Assembly (NCBI RefSeq): GCF_000153125.2
Contig: NZ_CM002299.1
Span: 2,293,075 to 2,357,074, forward strand
Length of the DNA stretch: 64,000 bases
Source: Congregibacter litoralis KT71
GTDB taxonomy: Bacteria > Pseudomonadota > Gammaproteobacteria > Pseudomonadales > Halieaceae
Direction of reading: 5' to 3'
The notes under the pieces: model-generated
The model's database searches: none
Told to the model about the DNA's origin: nothing
What the model saw: the letters and a program-made list of their open reading frames with translations, nothing else
Position numbers and translations under genes: made by a program
Part shown: positions 18,283 through 28,401 of the stretch, piece after piece
Layout of the letters: every line of letters starts with the position of its first letter
Numbering within the stretch: the first letter of the stretch is position 1

Positions 18283-19468
18283 CGAGACCGCGGGCGAGAT
18301 CTTTTTTCAGGTCATCGATATCCTCGAGGCCTACGGCAATGCGAATCAGATTATCGGTGATACCCGCCTCCTGCCGTTCCTCTGCGGAAATACGGCTGTG
18401 GGTAGTGGTCGCCGGGTGAACAATGGTTGTCTTTGCATCGCCAAGATTCGCTGTGAGGGACATGAGTCGTGTGGCATCGATCACCTCCCAGGCCTGGGCC
18501 TGACCGCCGCGCACCCGGAAGGACAGGACGCCGCCGAAGGCCGACTGCTGTTTAGCCGCCAGGGCGTGGCCCGAGTGACTTTCCAGCCCGGCGTAAAACA
18601 CGGCGTCGACCTGCGGGTGGGCCTCGAGCCAGGTCGCCAGCTCCAGCGCGGAGGCGCTGTGGGCGCGCATGCGCAAAGACAGGGTCTCCAGCCCCTTTAA
18701 AAACACCCAGGCATTGAAGGCACTCATCGTTGGACCGCAGCTGCGCAAGAAGCCCAGCACCTCATCCATGAGCGCCTGACGGCCGAGCACCGCTCCTCCC
18801 ACACAGCGTCCCTGACCATCGAGGTACTTCGTCGCCGAGTGGATGACAATATCTGCGCCAAAGGCCAGGGGCTGTTGCAGGGCCGGCGAACAAAAACAGT
18901 TATCGACGACCAGCAACGCATCCGCAGCCTGGGCCAGAGCCGCCATACGCTGGATGTCGGCGACTTCACATAGGGGGTTAGAGGGCGTTTCGAGGTACAG
19001 CAGTTTGGTGTTGTCCTGAAGCGCCGATTGCCAGCCCTCCACGGGCAGCAGGGGCACAAAGCTCACCTCAACACCAAAATTGGCGAGGTATTTGGCAAAC
19101 AGTGTCCGGGTTGTGCCAAACACATCCCGGGAACACACCACGTGATCACCGGCCTTGAGCAGCGCCATGCAGGTACTGAGAATGGCCGACATACCCGAAG
19201 CCGTGGCGACGCAGGCCTCTGCGCCCTCGAGGGCAGCAAGGCGATCCTCAAAACCTCTCACCGTGGGATTGGTGTAACGGGAGTAAACGTTACCGGGAGC
19301 GTCCCCCGCAAAACGGGCCGCCGCATGGGCCGCATCATCGAACACGTAGCTGGACGTCATGAACAGGGCTTCGCTGTGCTCGCCTTCAGGGGAGCGCCTG
19401 ATGCCGCTTCTCACCGCCAGGCTCTGCCAGTGCAGCTCGTCCATTTGGGGGTCGCTTCTCTTACTCAC
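18269..19468 (-). CDS. metZ: O-succinylhomoserine sulfhydrylase
   Basis: 399 residues. PLP enzyme of the Cys/Met-metabolism family that makes homocysteine directly from O-succinylhomoserine and sulfide, the Pseudomonas route to methionine. Visible features are the substrate/PLP loop [20 protein letters not shown], the SGMSAI segment, and the PLP lysine in [12 protein letters not shown] (near residue 213). The related paralogues MetB and MetC cannot be excluded on motif alone, but the position next to purF is the conserved metZ location in Pseudomonas. GTG start; the first bases overlap the purF stop (GTGA). No sulfide-assimilation genes are nearby. Confidence 0.92.
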   Translation of the reverse strand: MSKRSDPQMDELHWQSLAVRSGIRRSPEGEHSEALFMTSSYVFDDAAHAAARFAGDAPGNVYSRYTNPTVRGFEDRLAALEGAEACVATASGMSAILSTCMALLKAGDHVVCSRDVFGTTRTLFAKYLANFGVEVSFVPLLPVEGWQSALQDNTKLLYLETPSNPLCEVADIQRMAALAQAADALLVVDNCFCSPALQQPLAFGADIVIHSATKYLDGQGRCVGGAVLGRQALMDEVLGFLRSCGPTMSAFNAWVFLKGLETLSLRMRAHSASALELATWLEAHPQVDAVFYAGLESHSGHALAAKQQSAFGGVLSFRVRGGQAQAWEVIDATRLMSLTANLGDAKTTIVHPATTTHSRISAEERQEAGITDNLIRIAVGLEDIDDLKKDLARGLDAIG

Positions 19469-20985
19469 GATACCGTCTCGTTATAGATACCCACGCCATC
19501 GCCGTCACCGGACTCCCGGGTCTTGCTCTGGGCCTCATCGTTTCGCTCTGCATCCAACATCGCAAGATAAGCGTCATCCACGTCACCGGTGACGTAGTTT
19601 CCATCGAAGACCGAACAATCAAAGGCCTCCACGAGAGGATTACCTTCACGGGAGCAGCTGATGAGTTCATCAAGATCCTGATACACAAGCCAGTCCGCAT
19701 TGATCAAAGCACTTATTTCTTCCACGGTCTTATCGTGGGCGATGAGCTCACCGGGCGATGGCATATCGATGCCATAGACATTGGGAAAGCGCACCGGGGG
19801 CGCTGCCGATGCCAGATACACGCGGGCCGCACCGGCGTCCCGGGCCATCTGAATAATCTCCCGGGAGGTTGTGCCACGGACAATGGAGTCGTCCACAAGC
19901 ATGACGTTCTTGCCCTCGAATTCCAATCGAATGGGATTGAGCTTCTGGCGCACGGACTTCCGACGCTGCTGCTGCCCCGGCATGATGAAGGTTCGGCCGA
20001 TGTAGCGGTTTTTTACAAAGGCTTCGCGGTACTTGATGCCCAGAGACTGAGCCAGAGCGAGTCCCGCGGTGCGACTGCTGTCGGGTATGGGAATCACCAC
20101 ATCGATATCATGATCCGGCTTTTCTCTGAGTACTTTTCGTGCAAGGGCCTCGCCCTGGCGCGCCCGGGTTTTGTAAACGGAAATTTCGTCAATAAGGCTA
20201 TCGGGGCGCGCAAAGTAAACGTGTTCGAAAATGCAGGGGCGCAGAAGCGGTGCCTCGGCGCACTGACGCATATGTAGCTGGCGATTCGCATCAATGTAAA
20301 CCGCCTCGCCGGGGGCCACATCGCCAAGGAGACGAAACCCCAGCACATCCAGGGCAACGCTTTCCGATGCCACCATGTATTCCCGGTCGCTGCCTTCGCC
20401 GCGATAGCCCACTACGAGGGGCCGAATGCCATAGGGGTCACGGAAGGCAATGACGCCGTAGTTTACGAGCATGGCCACCGCTGCGTAGCCCCCGCGGCAG
20501 CGACGGTGTACGGCTGATACCGCGGCGAAGAGATCATCGGGCTCCGGATGCAGCTTGGCGCGCTGTTGGAGTTCGTAGGCAAAAACGTTGAGAAGCACCT
20601 CAGAGTCTGAATCGGTGTTCAGATGGCGCATCTCGCTTTCAAAAAGCTCCTGTCGCAAGGCTCGGGAATTGGTGAGATTGCCGTTGTGCGCCAGGGCAAT
20701 GCCGTAGGGCGAGTTGACATAGAAGGGCTGGGCATTCGCCGCTCCCGCGCTCCCCGCGGTGGGATAGCGCACGTGACCGATACCAATATTCCCGTCCAGA
20801 CGCTGCATGTGATGCTGACGAAACACATCCCGCACCAGGCCCACACTCTTGCGCTGATGGAAGCGATCTTCATTGCAGGTCATGATGCCCGCGGCATCCT
20901 GCCCCCGGTGTTGCAACACCGTCAGGGCATCATAGATCTCCGGGGCAACCCTGCCTTTTCCAACAATGCCGGTTAAACCACACAC
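19465..20985 (-). CDS. purF: Amidophosphoribosyltransferase
   Basis: 506 residues (E. coli PurF 505). First committed step of purine synthesis: PRPP plus glutamine gives phosphoribosylamine. Cys2 after the initiator Met ([10 protein letters not shown]) is the N-terminal nucleophile of the class II glutaminase; [16 protein letters not shown] and [16 protein letters not shown] are further glutaminase motifs. The C-terminal phosphoribosyltransferase domain has the PRPP loop [17 protein letters not shown] near residue 362. No N-terminal propeptide, as in E. coli. It lies downstream of cvpA, the classic cvpA-purF pair, and overlaps metZ. Confidence 0.98.
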   Translation of the reverse strand: MCGLTGIVGKGRVAPEIYDALTVLQHRGQDAAGIMTCNEDRFHQRKSVGLVRDVFRQHHMQRLDGNIGIGHVRYPTAGSAGAANAQPFYVNSPYGIALAHNGNLTNSRALRQELFESEMRHLNTDSDSEVLLNVFAYELQQRAKLHPEPDDLFAAVSAVHRRCRGGYAAVAMLVNYGVIAFRDPYGIRPLVVGYRGEGSDREYMVASESVALDVLGFRLLGDVAPGEAVYIDANRQLHMRQCAEAPLLRPCIFEHVYFARPDSLIDEISVYKTRARQGEALARKVLREKPDHDIDVVIPIPDSSRTAGLALAQSLGIKYREAFVKNRYIGRTFIMPGQQQRRKSVRQKLNPIRLEFEGKNVMLVDDSIVRGTTSREIIQMARDAGAARVYLASAAPPVRFPNVYGIDMPSPGELIAHDKTVEEISALINADWLVYQDLDELISCSREGNPLVEAFDCSVFDGNYVTGDVDDAYLAMLDAERNDEAQSKTRESGDGDGVGIYNETVS

Positions 20986-21034
20986 TAAGTCAGGTCCTCC
21001 AGATCAGCTATCAGCTCTGCGCAACACTGAGGTC

Positions 21035-21562
21035 TCATGCGTTCAGCCCCTTGATTTCCACATCTCGGAACTCATCAAAAATACGCATGCTCCACGACAG
21101 CAGAACATCGATGTGCGGCATAAGCTCTGAATCTGCCAGGAGGCTCTGCTCACTTTTAGGGACGATCTCCCGGACGACAAACACCAGAGCCATCACGATC
21201 AGGGCACCGCGGAGAACGCCAAACACCGTGCCCAGGAGCCGGTCCAGCACCCCAAGACCCGAGGCCTTGATAAGACTGGCAAAAAGTTTGGCCGACAGAG
21301 AACTCGCCACCAGGGTGAGAACAAACAGCAGGGACCAGGCGACGATATAGCGACCCGTACGATTGGCAATGAGATCACCGATCTGATCAGCCACGGTGAC
21401 GGCTAACAGGTTCGCCACAATGAAAGCGACGACCCACCCCGCCAGGGAGATGGCCTCCCGCACAAACCCTCGCCAGAGACTGAGGAGTGCCGATAGCACG
21501 ATGATGACGACAACAATCCAATCAAAGGCGTTGAAAGATCCAAGGTTCGGCCAATCAGTCAT
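21035..21562 (-). CDS. cvpA: CvpA family inner-membrane protein
   Basis: 175 residues (E. coli CvpA 162). Four hydrophobic helices are visible (FDWIVVVIIVLSALLSLWRG; REAISLAGWVVAFIVANLLA; YIVAWSLLFVLTLVASSL; LLGTVFGVLRGALIVMALVF) with the conserved RGFVREAISL segment. CvpA is named for its need in colicin V production and is linked to envelope stress and bile tolerance in enterics; its biochemical role is unknown. Between the SPOR-domain gene (start/stop overlap at 21559-21562) and purF (49-base gap), a conserved order. Confidence 0.95.
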   Translation of the reverse strand: MTDWPNLGSFNAFDWIVVVIIVLSALLSLWRGFVREAISLAGWVVAFIVANLLAVTVADQIGDLIANRTGRYIVAWSLLFVLTLVASSLSAKLFASLIKASGLGVLDRLLGTVFGVLRGALIVMALVFVVREIVPKSEQSLLADSELMPHIDVLLSWSMRIFDEFRDVEIKGLNA

Positions 21563-22161
21563 GGGAGATACCGTATGATCAGGGACTCGACGCGCCAGGA
21601 TTCATCCACCGCATCCTTTATGGGAAGTAGCTCATCCTTGCTGTAGCGCGGCCCCACCAGCACCCGGTAAAGCACCCGGTCATTGCGCCGCATACGCTTT
21701 ACGTAGCCTTTATAACCCGCAGCAACCAGCTCGTCACGAAGCTTCTCCGCCCGCGCCTTGTCACCCATGGTAGCCACCTGCAGGGAGTAGGCGACGGGTA
21801 AACCGTCTTCATCCAGAGCCGGCGCCTGAAGCGCACTCCGTGCCTCATCCAGCTCAGCAACGGGCATGGTCTCGTCCCGGGGCGGCAGACCCGCGGGCTC
21901 CAGATCGGACTCTCCGTCGCTCATGGGAAACTCCACGTCGGGGGTTTCCTGGTCCTGGGCCGCTGCCCGGGTGCCCGATCGCAATCCGAGATTGTCAGGC
22001 TCGGGAAGGGCTGTAAGGTCCACCGGCGGGGCCTGGGGCACCGCCACGCGGAGATCGGAACTCTCCTCGTTTCCCGGCACAAAGATAATCGGCCAGAAAA
22101 CAACGGCCAGGGCGACCAGAATGAGCGCGCCCACAAGGCGCTGTTTGACAAGACTATCCAC
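21559..22161 (-). CDS. SPOR domain protein (DedD-like)
   Basis: 200 residues from the GTG at 22161, which lies 5 bases after the folC stop; the longer frame to 22296 overlaps folC and has no family character. A short cytoplasmic head (VDSLVKQRLVG) precedes one membrane helix (ALILVALAVVFWPIIFVPG). A low-complexity acidic/Pro linker leads to a C-terminal SPOR domain (VAYSLQVATMGDKARAEKLR to VESLIIRYLP, about residues 125-200). SPOR domains bind denuded septal peptidoglycan, so this bitopic protein should localise to the division site, as E. coli DedD does. The folC-dedD-cvpA-purF order matches E. coli. Confidence 0.9.
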   Translation of the reverse strand: MDSLVKQRLVGALILVALAVVFWPIIFVPGNEESSDLRVAVPQAPPVDLTALPEPDNLGLRSGTRAAAQDQETPDVEFPMSDGESDLEPAGLPPRDETMPVAELDEARSALQAPALDEDGLPVAYSLQVATMGDKARAEKLRDELVAAGYKGYVKRMRRNDRVLYRVLVGPRYSKDELLPIKDAVDESWRVESLIIRYLP

Positions 22162-22166
22162 CGGTT

Positions 22167-23453
22167 CTAACTGCTCACACTGGGGGTACTGGGAAGTTCG
22201 ATATTCAACAGTTCCATTATACCCGCAACGCTGTAAAAAGAGCCGCATATCACCAGACGATCGCCGGCTGCGCTGCCATCCAGTAGTTGGCTCCACACAG
22301 CGTCGGCGGTGAACTCTCCCTGGGGAATAGCGATACCCACATCATCCAGGGCCTGCCACACGGCTTCCGGCGCGGCGGCCCGATCGATACCCGGGATTGC
22401 GAGGGCGCAGGCTCCATCCACCGCGGTGGCGAGGGAAGCGGCCATGCCCGCCAGATCCTTGTCTTTCATAAGCCCCAGGGCCGCGAAGGTTTTTCCCGGA
22501 ACCGGCCGGGCCTTCAGGTGCTCCACGAGAGCAACCATCGCCGCCGGGTTATGGGCAACATCAAGAAGGAGCGCCCGGCCTGCAAAACTGATCGTCTGGC
22601 GACGCGCCGGCACCGACAGTGTCCGAAGGGCTTCACGGCTTTTCTGTGGGTCGAAAGTTTGACCTAGAGATACAGCACTAGCCTGGAGCGCAGCCCCCAG
22701 ATTTGAGGGGCGCAGACCATCGGGGAGCGGGACCGTTATCGACTCCCGGTGATCTTTTAAGGAAAGCTGCAAATCACCCTCATAACGCCAGGACCACTCC
22801 CTCCCCGCCCGTAGCGGGACAGCACCGATGTCATCGAGGGTATGAAACAGCGTGTCGGGATAGTCCGCCTCGGCCAGAACGACGGGGCGTCCGGGGCGAG
22901 CAATGGCGGCTTTTTCCGGCGCTATCTGCTCTACGGTGTCTCCCAGCCAGTGCTGGTGATCAAGGTCAATGGCCGTGATGACGGCGATATCCGAGTCCAC
23001 CAGATTCACCGCATCCAGACGTCCGCCCAGGCCCACTTCCATCACCGCCACGTCCACGCGCAGCTCCCGAAAAATCCAGTACGCCGCAAGGGTCGCAAAC
23101 TCGAAGTAAGTCAGGGTGACGTCTCCCCTTGCCGCTTCAATCGCATCGAAGGCAGCAACGATCTGCCCGTCGCTAACCGGACAGCCATCGACGGCAATGC
23201 GCTCGTTAAAACTCAGGAGATGGGGTGAGGTGTAGCGGCCCGTGCGACGGCCGTGAGCACGGAGAATGCACTCGGTACCAAAGACCACACTTCCCTTGCC
23301 ATTGGTGCCGGCGACGGTGATGACCTCGGGCCCATAGGGAAACAGTGCAAGCTGCTCTGCAGCTTTGCGAACCCGCGCCAGGCCCAGATCGATATCGACG
23401 GGGTGGAGCTGCTCGAGGTAGCGCAGCCATTCACCCAGGGAGCGTTCAGGCAT
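22167..23453 (-). CDS. folC: Bifunctional folylpolyglutamate synthase / dihydrofolate synthase
   Basis: 428 residues from the ATG at 23453 (E. coli FolC 422). The frame runs on to 23633, but that part is antisense to the low-complexity end of accD and is not coding. Mur-ligase fold: P-loop [13 protein letters not shown] (about 47-59), the omega-loop region [17 protein letters not shown], and [16 protein letters not shown] in the C-terminal domain. It adds glutamate to dihydropteroate and to folates. Overlaps the accD stop by 8 bases and precedes the SPOR gene by 5 bases, so accD-folC-dedD form one transcript. Confidence 0.96.
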   Translation of the reverse strand: MPERSLGEWLRYLEQLHPVDIDLGLARVRKAAEQLALFPYGPEVITVAGTNGKGSVVFGTECILRAHGRRTGRYTSPHLLSFNERIAVDGCPVSDGQIVAAFDAIEAARGDVTLTYFEFATLAAYWIFRELRVDVAVMEVGLGGRLDAVNLVDSDIAVITAIDLDHQHWLGDTVEQIAPEKAAIARPGRPVVLAEADYPDTLFHTLDDIGAVPLRAGREWSWRYEGDLQLSLKDHRESITVPLPDGLRPSNLGAALQASAVSLGQTFDPQKSREALRTLSVPARRQTISFAGRALLLDVAHNPAAMVALVEHLKARPVPGKTFAALGLMKDKDLAGMAASLATAVDGACALAIPGIDRAAAPEAVWQALDDVGIAIPQGEFTADAVWSQLLDGSAAGDRLVICGSFYSVAGIMELLNIELPSTPSVSS

Positions 23454-24738
23454 CCGACTTTTTGTTGCCCGACTCCTCGTTGGCAGCGGATACAGACTCG
23501 CCCGTGCTTTCGTCGCCCTCGTCGACGCCCTCATGGCTCTCGCTGCCCGCATCACCTTCATGGGCATCGGAGGCCGCGTCGACTTGCGACCCATCGAGGC
23601 TGTCGCTGCCATCATCGCTATCAGGGCTATCATCCTGCGCTGCGCTCACCGCAGGATCGTCCTCGGGGTCTGCGTCTTCGGAATCAACACCATCGGCGGA
23701 GTCCCCGTCACCGGCAGCCTCTGCATGAGCCTCGCCGGCCTCCTCGTGAGACTCCGGGTCTGCGGACGACGCTGAGTTGTCGCCCCCCTCATCATCGGCT
23801 CCCCCATTGGCCGCGGCTTCCGTACCGGGTATCGCTTCTGCTACCGCCTCAGCATCTGCCACGGTCTCCAGCGAGGCCAGCGCCGGAATATTCATGAGTT
23901 TCGCAAGGTTCCGCGCGATGGTGTCGCGCAACTCGACGCGGGGGACGATCATGTCGATGGCCCCATGCTCCAGCAAAAACTCGCTGCGCTGAAACCCCTT
24001 GGGCAGCTTTTGGCGGATCGTCTGTTCAATGATGTTAGGACCGGCGAACCCCGCCCGGGCATCGGGCTCAGCGATATTGAGATCGCCCAGCAGTGCCAGG
24101 GAGGCAGAGACACCGCCGTAGATGGGATCTGTGAGCACCGAGACATACGGCACAGATTCCGTATGCATGCGCTCGATCACCGCACTGGTTTTTGCCATCT
24201 GCATAAGGGAGATAAGGGCTTCCTGCATTCGCGCACCGCCGGAAGCGGCGAAACAGATCAGGGGCATCCGCTCTTTCAAAGCAAGCTGTGCAGCCTGGGA
24301 GAATTTCTCCCCTACGGCCTGGCCCATGGAGCCACCGTGAAAGCCAAACTCAAAAGCCACGGCAACCACGGGCATGCCATGCAAGGTGCCGCGCATAGCA
24401 ATGAGCGCGTCGCGTTCGCCGGTGGTTTTCTGCGCCGCCGACAAACGGGCAGAATACTTTTTCTTGTCGCGAAACCGAAGGCGGTCTACGGGCTCAATGT
24501 GGGTAAATACTTCTTCCCGCCCCTCTTCATCCAGAAAGATGTTCAGACGCTTGCGGGCACCCAGGCGCATGTGATGATCGCACTTCGGGCAGACATTGGC
24601 GTTGCGCTCAAGATCCGGCCGGTAAAGCACTGCCTCGCATTTAATGCACTTGGTCCAGACACCCTCGGGCACCGTTGCTCGCTTGGCACCCTCGGCCTTA
24701 CTGATACCCGAGGGCAGAATTTTATCGATCCAGCTCAT
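23446..24738 (-). CDS. accD: Acetyl-CoA carboxylase carboxyltransferase beta subunit with long acidic tail
   Basis: 430 residues against about 290-304 in most bacteria. Residues 1-290 are ordinary AccD: zinc finger [20 protein letters not shown] plus PKC (Cys31, 34, 50, 53), the [15 protein letters not shown] and [10 protein letters not shown] oxyanion segments, and [19 protein letters not shown]. Partnered with AccA it transfers CO2 from biotin to acetyl-CoA, the first step of fatty-acid synthesis. Residues 291-430 are an added, very acidic Asp/Glu/Ser/Ala/Gly-rich tail with almost no hydrophobic or basic residues (see findings). First gene of the accD-folC-SPOR set; trpA lies upstream by 51 bases. 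Confidence 0.97.
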   Translation of the reverse strand: MSWIDKILPSGISKAEGAKRATVPEGVWTKCIKCEAVLYRPDLERNANVCPKCDHHMRLGARKRLNIFLDEEGREEVFTHIEPVDRLRFRDKKKYSARLSAAQKTTGERDALIAMRGTLHGMPVVAVAFEFGFHGGSMGQAVGEKFSQAAQLALKERMPLICFAASGGARMQEALISLMQMAKTSAVIERMHTESVPYVSVLTDPIYGGVSASLALLGDLNIAEPDARAGFAGPNIIEQTIRQKLPKGFQRSEFLLEHGAIDMIVPRVELRDTIARNLAKLMNIPALASLETVADAEAVAEAIPGTEAAANGGADDEGGDNSASSADPESHEEAGEAHAEAAGDGDSADGVDSEDADPEDDPAVSAAQDDSPDSDDGSDSLDGSQVDAASDAHEGDAGSESHEGVDEGDESTGESVSAANEESGNKKSDA

Positions 24739-24789
24739 AGAGCGCTCTCCAGCAGGTGACAGGTACGCATTATACGCATGGGTGGAAAC

Positions 24790-25620
24790 TTAAGTGGCGT
24801 TAGCGCCGATGCTGTCCACGTGCTCCCGAATGTCCGCGAGCATGGCTTTGGCCGCCTGAAGAATCTGTGCGCTGTCGCCCCCCGCCTCGGCCACGTCCGC
24901 GAGACGCTGCACCAACGCAGAGCCCACCACTACGCCATCAGCTACTGACGCCACTGCTGCCGCCGATGGGCCATCTTTAATGCCAAAGCCCACACAAATC
25001 GGAAGGTCGGTATGCCTGCGGATTTCTTCCAGAGAGCGCGCCACGGCCTCACGGTCCAGGTTGCCGGCACCGGTAACCCCCTTGAGGGAGACGTAATAGA
25101 TGAACCCACTGGCCTCCTCCGCGATGAGTGCCATGCGCGCACTCGGCGTCGTAGGCGCGATGAGAAAGATATTGTCCATTCCCACACGGCGCAGCTCCCG
25201 GTTGAGCATCGCGACTTCCTCGGGGGGGATATCTACACTCAGCAGGGCATCCACGCCACTCGCGGCGGCACGATCGGCAAACTGCGCATGTCCCATGTGT
25301 TCCACAGGGTTGGCGTAACCCATGAGAAGCACGGGCGTGGTCTGGTTATGCTCACGAAACTGCGTCATGAGGTCCAACACACCGCGCAGGCGCACGCCGC
25401 GATCCAGCGCGCGCTCATGGCCCCGCTGTATCACGGGGCCCTCGGACATGGGATCAGAAAAAGGCACCCCAAGCTCGATGATATCGGCACCCGCCTCTAC
25501 CAGCGCCAGCATAAGATCGACGGTAATCTCTACACCGGGATCACCGGCGACAATATAGGGAATAACGGCTTTTCGATTCCGTGCTTTAAGGTCTGCAAAA
25601 CACCCGGCTATTCGACTCAT
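24790..25620 (-). CDS. trpA: Tryptophan synthase alpha chain
   Basis: 276 residues (E. coli 268). TIM-barrel subunit that cleaves indole-3-glycerol phosphate to indole and glyceraldehyde-3-phosphate and passes indole through a tunnel to TrpB. Catalytic Glu49 sits in ADIIELGVPFSDP. The residue at the position of the catalytic Asp60 of enteric TrpA is Glu here (FSDPMSEGPVIQ). The phosphate-binding GFGIKDGPSAAAV and VVGSALVQRL strands are present near the C-terminus. Seven bases separate it from trpB; the trpF-trpB-trpA order lies between truA and accD. Confidence 0.96.
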   Translation of the reverse strand: MSRIAGCFADLKARNRKAVIPYIVAGDPGVEITVDLMLALVEAGADIIELGVPFSDPMSEGPVIQRGHERALDRGVRLRGVLDLMTQFREHNQTTPVLLMGYANPVEHMGHAQFADRAAASGVDALLSVDIPPEEVAMLNRELRRVGMDNIFLIAPTTPSARMALIAEEASGFIYYVSLKGVTGAGNLDREAVARSLEEIRRHTDLPICVGFGIKDGPSAAAVASVADGVVVGSALVQRLADVAEAGGDSAQILQAAKAMLADIREHVDSIGANAT

Positions 25621-25627
25621 ACCCGTG

Positions 25628-26848
25628 TCAGACCTCGATGCCTTCGAGACGCGCGACCGTCAGAATATCCTTATCGCCGCGCCCGGAAAGATTCACCACA
25701 ATATGCTGATCGGGCGTCATGGTTGCAGCCAGGCGCTCAGCGTAGGCCAGGGCATGAGCCGTTTCCAACGCGGGCATAATGCCCTCGACCCGGGTCGTTT
25801 TATGAAACGCTGCCAGGGCTTCTTCATCATTGGCCGAGACGTAATTCACGCGGCCGATATCCTTAAGCCAGGAATGTTCGGGACCCACACCGGGGTAATC
25901 CAGTCCCGCTGACACGGAGTGGGTATGCGTAATCTGACCGTCATCGTCCTGCATGAGGTAGGTGCGATTGCCATGGAGCACGCCCGGAGAACCGGCGGAC
26001 AAGGGTGCAGCGTGCTGCCCACTGTCGATACCGAGCCCCCCGGCCTCCACGCCGTACATGGCCACGGACTCGTCGTTCAGGAATGGATGGAACAAGCCGA
26101 TGGCATTCGATCCCCCGCCTACGCAGGCAACCAGGGCATCGGGGAGCTTGCCGTTCTGCGCCAGACACTGGGCCCGCGCCTCCCGCCCGATGACGCACTG
26201 AAAGTCACGCACCAACATGGGATAGGGATGGGGGCCCGCGACGGTGCCAATGATGTAAAAGGTATCGTCTACGTTGGTCACCCAGTCGCGCATGGCCTCG
26301 TTCATGGCGTCTTTCAGGGTTGCGGATCCGGAGGTCACGGGGACTACGGTCGCCCCGAGAAGCTTCATGCGATACACATTCAGGGACTGGCGCTGCACAT
26401 CCTCCGCACCCATAAACACGTGACAATCGAGGCCGAGACGCGCGGCAATAGTGGCCGTCGCCACGCCGTGCTGGCCGGCACCGGTCTCGGCGATCACGCG
26501 GGGCTTGCCCATGTGCTTCGCCAACAGGGCCTGCCCGACGGTGTTGTTTACCTTGTGCGCACCGGTGTGATTGAGATCCTCCCGCTTGAAGAAGATCCTC
26601 GCCCCGCCGATTTCATCGGACCAGCGCCGCGCTTCGTAGAGGGGTGAGGGACGCCCGACGTAATGCGCCAGATCATGGTCAAACTCCGCCTGGAACGCCG
26701 CGTCCTGTGACAGCTGACGATACACCGACTCCAACTCAGCGAGTGCCGACATGAGCGTCTCGGCAACGTACTTGCCACCGTAGGATCCAAAGCGGCCGTC
26801 CGCATCCGGCTGATTCGAGAAGCTCAAAGGGTTTAAATCAATAGTCAT
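25628..26848 (-). CDS. trpB: Tryptophan synthase beta chain
   Basis: 406 residues (E. coli 397). PLP enzyme joining indole and serine to give tryptophan. The PLP lysine is Lys99 in [14 protein letters not shown]; the phosphate-binding loop is [10 protein letters not shown]; the catalytic Glu lies in [13 protein letters not shown]. The substrate gate [13 protein letters not shown] is present. It contains an N-terminal extension of about 10 residues before [11 protein letters not shown]. The ATG overlaps the trpF stop (4 bases), so the three genes are coupled. No sign of a TrpI-type divergent regulator or of a leader peptide, unlike the Pseudomonas trpBA unit. Confidence 0.98.
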   Translation of the reverse strand: MTIDLNPLSFSNQPDADGRFGSYGGKYVAETLMSALAELESVYRQLSQDAAFQAEFDHDLAHYVGRPSPLYEARRWSDEIGGARIFFKREDLNHTGAHKVNNTVGQALLAKHMGKPRVIAETGAGQHGVATATIAARLGLDCHVFMGAEDVQRQSLNVYRMKLLGATVVPVTSGSATLKDAMNEAMRDWVTNVDDTFYIIGTVAGPHPYPMLVRDFQCVIGREARAQCLAQNGKLPDALVACVGGGSNAIGLFHPFLNDESVAMYGVEAGGLGIDSGQHAAPLSAGSPGVLHGNRTYLMQDDDGQITHTHSVSAGLDYPGVGPEHSWLKDIGRVNYVSANDEEALAAFHKTTRVEGIMPALETAHALAYAERLAATMTPDQHIVVNLSGRGDKDILTVARLEGIEV

Positions 26849-27486
26849 GCCGCTGCATCCTCATGCTTGCGTTTATCTGCTTCGCGCACCGCGTGAATAA
26901 ACTCACGCATGCGTGTTGGATCTTTTTTACCGGGCGCACTTTCTACACCGCCACTCACATCAACCGCCGGTGGCGCGAGCTGCGCTATCGCCGCGCCCAC
27001 GTTATCGGCGGTAAGTCCCCCTGCGAGTATCCAGGGCCGCTCCAGGGTTGGAAGACGTTCCCAGGCAAAGGTGTCTCCCGTACCTCCGGGGGCATCGGCA
27101 CGCCAGGCGTCAAACAATATCGCCCGGGCATTGCTGTGCTCCCGAAGCTCTGCCGGGATATCAACCTCGGGCCGCATGCTGATCACTTTGATATAGGGCC
27201 GGCCAAACTGCTGGCAGAATGCGGCGGACTCACCACCATGAAACTGCAGGCAGTCCAGGGGGCAGCAATCCAGTATCCGAGACACCTCATCCGCCGTCGC
27301 ATTGACAAACAAACCGACGGTAGTGACCAATGCCGGGGTTTCCCTGACAACGGCCGCGGCCTCCATAGCTGTCACCGCGCGACTACTCTTGGCATAAAAA
27401 ACAAAACCGATGGCATCGGCGCCCGCCGCGCTGGCCGCTTCGGCCATCTCAGCGCTACGCACGCCACATATTTTCACCCGGGTCAT
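26845..27486 (-). CDS. trpF: Phosphoribosylanthranilate isomerase
   Basis: 213 residues, stand-alone (not fused to TrpC as in enterics). TIM barrel carrying out the Amadori rearrangement of phosphoribosylanthranilate. The general base is Cys7 in [13 protein letters not shown]; the general acid is the Asp in AILFDAW (near 127). [11 protein letters not shown] and [16 protein letters not shown] provide the phosphate site. It starts 60 bases downstream of truA and overlaps trpB. Confidence 0.97.
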   Translation of the reverse strand: MTRVKICGVRSAEMAEAASAAGADAIGFVFYAKSSRAVTAMEAAAVVRETPALVTTVGLFVNATADEVSRILDCCPLDCLQFHGGESAAFCQQFGRPYIKVISMRPEVDIPAELREHSNARAILFDAWRADAPGGTGDTFAWERLPTLERPWILAGGLTADNVGAAIAQLAPPAVDVSGGVESAPGKKDPTRMREFIHAVREADKRKHEDAAA

Positions 27487-27546
27487 CGTTCGACTATGCC
27501 TTGCTGCTACCGCTGAAAAGCGCGCAATGATAGCAGAAGCGACCCC

Positions 27547-28401
27547 TTATTCCTGCGTCGCCGACGGGAAAAATGGCAGCTCGACGGAGGTGCTCAATCC
27601 CGTATCTTCGGGGTAGCGTACCCCGCTCAAATAGAGTCCATGGGAGGGTGCCGTCGCCGCGGCCCGGGTCCGATCCCCCAAGGTCAGGAGTTCCCCAAGC
27701 CAGTCTTCGGCTTTGTCACCCAGGCCGACCTGCAAGCAGGAGCCGACAATGTTGCGCACCATATGATGAAGGAAGGCATTGGCCACCACGCGAATTTGCA
27801 CGATGTCGCCGCGACGATAGGTCTCTACGGACTCCATGAACCGCATGGGCGTGGTGGACTGACAGGAAGCAGCGCGAAAGGCAGAGAAGTTCTGCTCGCC
27901 TAGGAGCGGCAGGAGGCTGCGACGCATGCGACGGTGATCAAGGGGCTGGCGCACCCATAGCAGGCGATTTGCCAGTAAGGCTGACGGTACCGGGGCGTTG
28001 GCGATGAGATAATCATACTGTCGGGCCGTAGCACTGTGGCGCGCATGAAAATCTTCGGCCACGGCGCGAGCGTCAGCGATGCGAATCGTCGCGGGAAGCT
28101 GGGCATTGCCGCCGAACACCCAGGATTTAAGGCTGCGGGCGCAGGGCGCGTCAAAGTGTACCCACTGCGCAGTTGCATGCACTCCGGTATCAGTCCGTCC
28201 CGCGCAGTAAATGCGGATTTGTGCGTTGGCAATCGTCGCCAGGGCGTTTTCGACTTCAGATTGCACCGTACGAACGTGGGGTAGATGGGGCTGAGACTGC
28301 CAGCCGCTGTAGGCGCTGCCGTCGTACTCAACCCGGATAGCAATACGCTGCCCCTGGGGCAGCGTATCCGTGGAAAATGGCCTGAGGTGAGACTCAGCCA
28401 A
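27547..28401 (-). CDS. truA: tRNA pseudouridine(38-40) synthase
   Basis: 284 residues (E. coli 270). Modifies U38-U40 in the anticodon stem of many tRNAs. The catalytic Asp71 lies in YCAGRTDTGVHATAQ; RVEYDGSAYSGWQSQ at the N-terminus and FLHHMVRNIVGSCLQVG in the second half are TruA signatures. The start overlaps the end of fimV by 8 bases, the usual fimV-truA-trpF arrangement of Pseudomonas and relatives. Confidence 0.97.
   Translation of the reverse strand: MAESHLRPFSTDTLPQGQRIAIRVEYDGSAYSGWQSQPHLPHVRTVQSEVENALATIANAQIRIYCAGRTDTGVHATAQWVHFDAPCARSLKSWVFGGNAQLPATIRIADARAVAEDFHARHSATARQYDYLIANAPVPSALLANRLLWVRQPLDHRRMRRSLLPLLGEQNFSAFRAASCQSTTPMRFMESVETYRRGDIVQIRVVANAFLHHMVRNIVGSCLQVGLGDKAEDWLGELLTLGDRTRAAATAPSHGLYLSGVRYPEDTGLSTSVELPFFPSATQE

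Noticed and set aside
22162..22296. Upstream extension of the SPOR-domain gene
   Set aside because: It overlaps the 3' end of folC in a different frame, and the membrane anchor begins right after the GTG at 22161.
23454..23633. Upstream extension of folC
   Set aside because: It lies within the acidic-tail coding region of accD and reads as low-complexity Met/Arg/Ala sequence unlike FolC.
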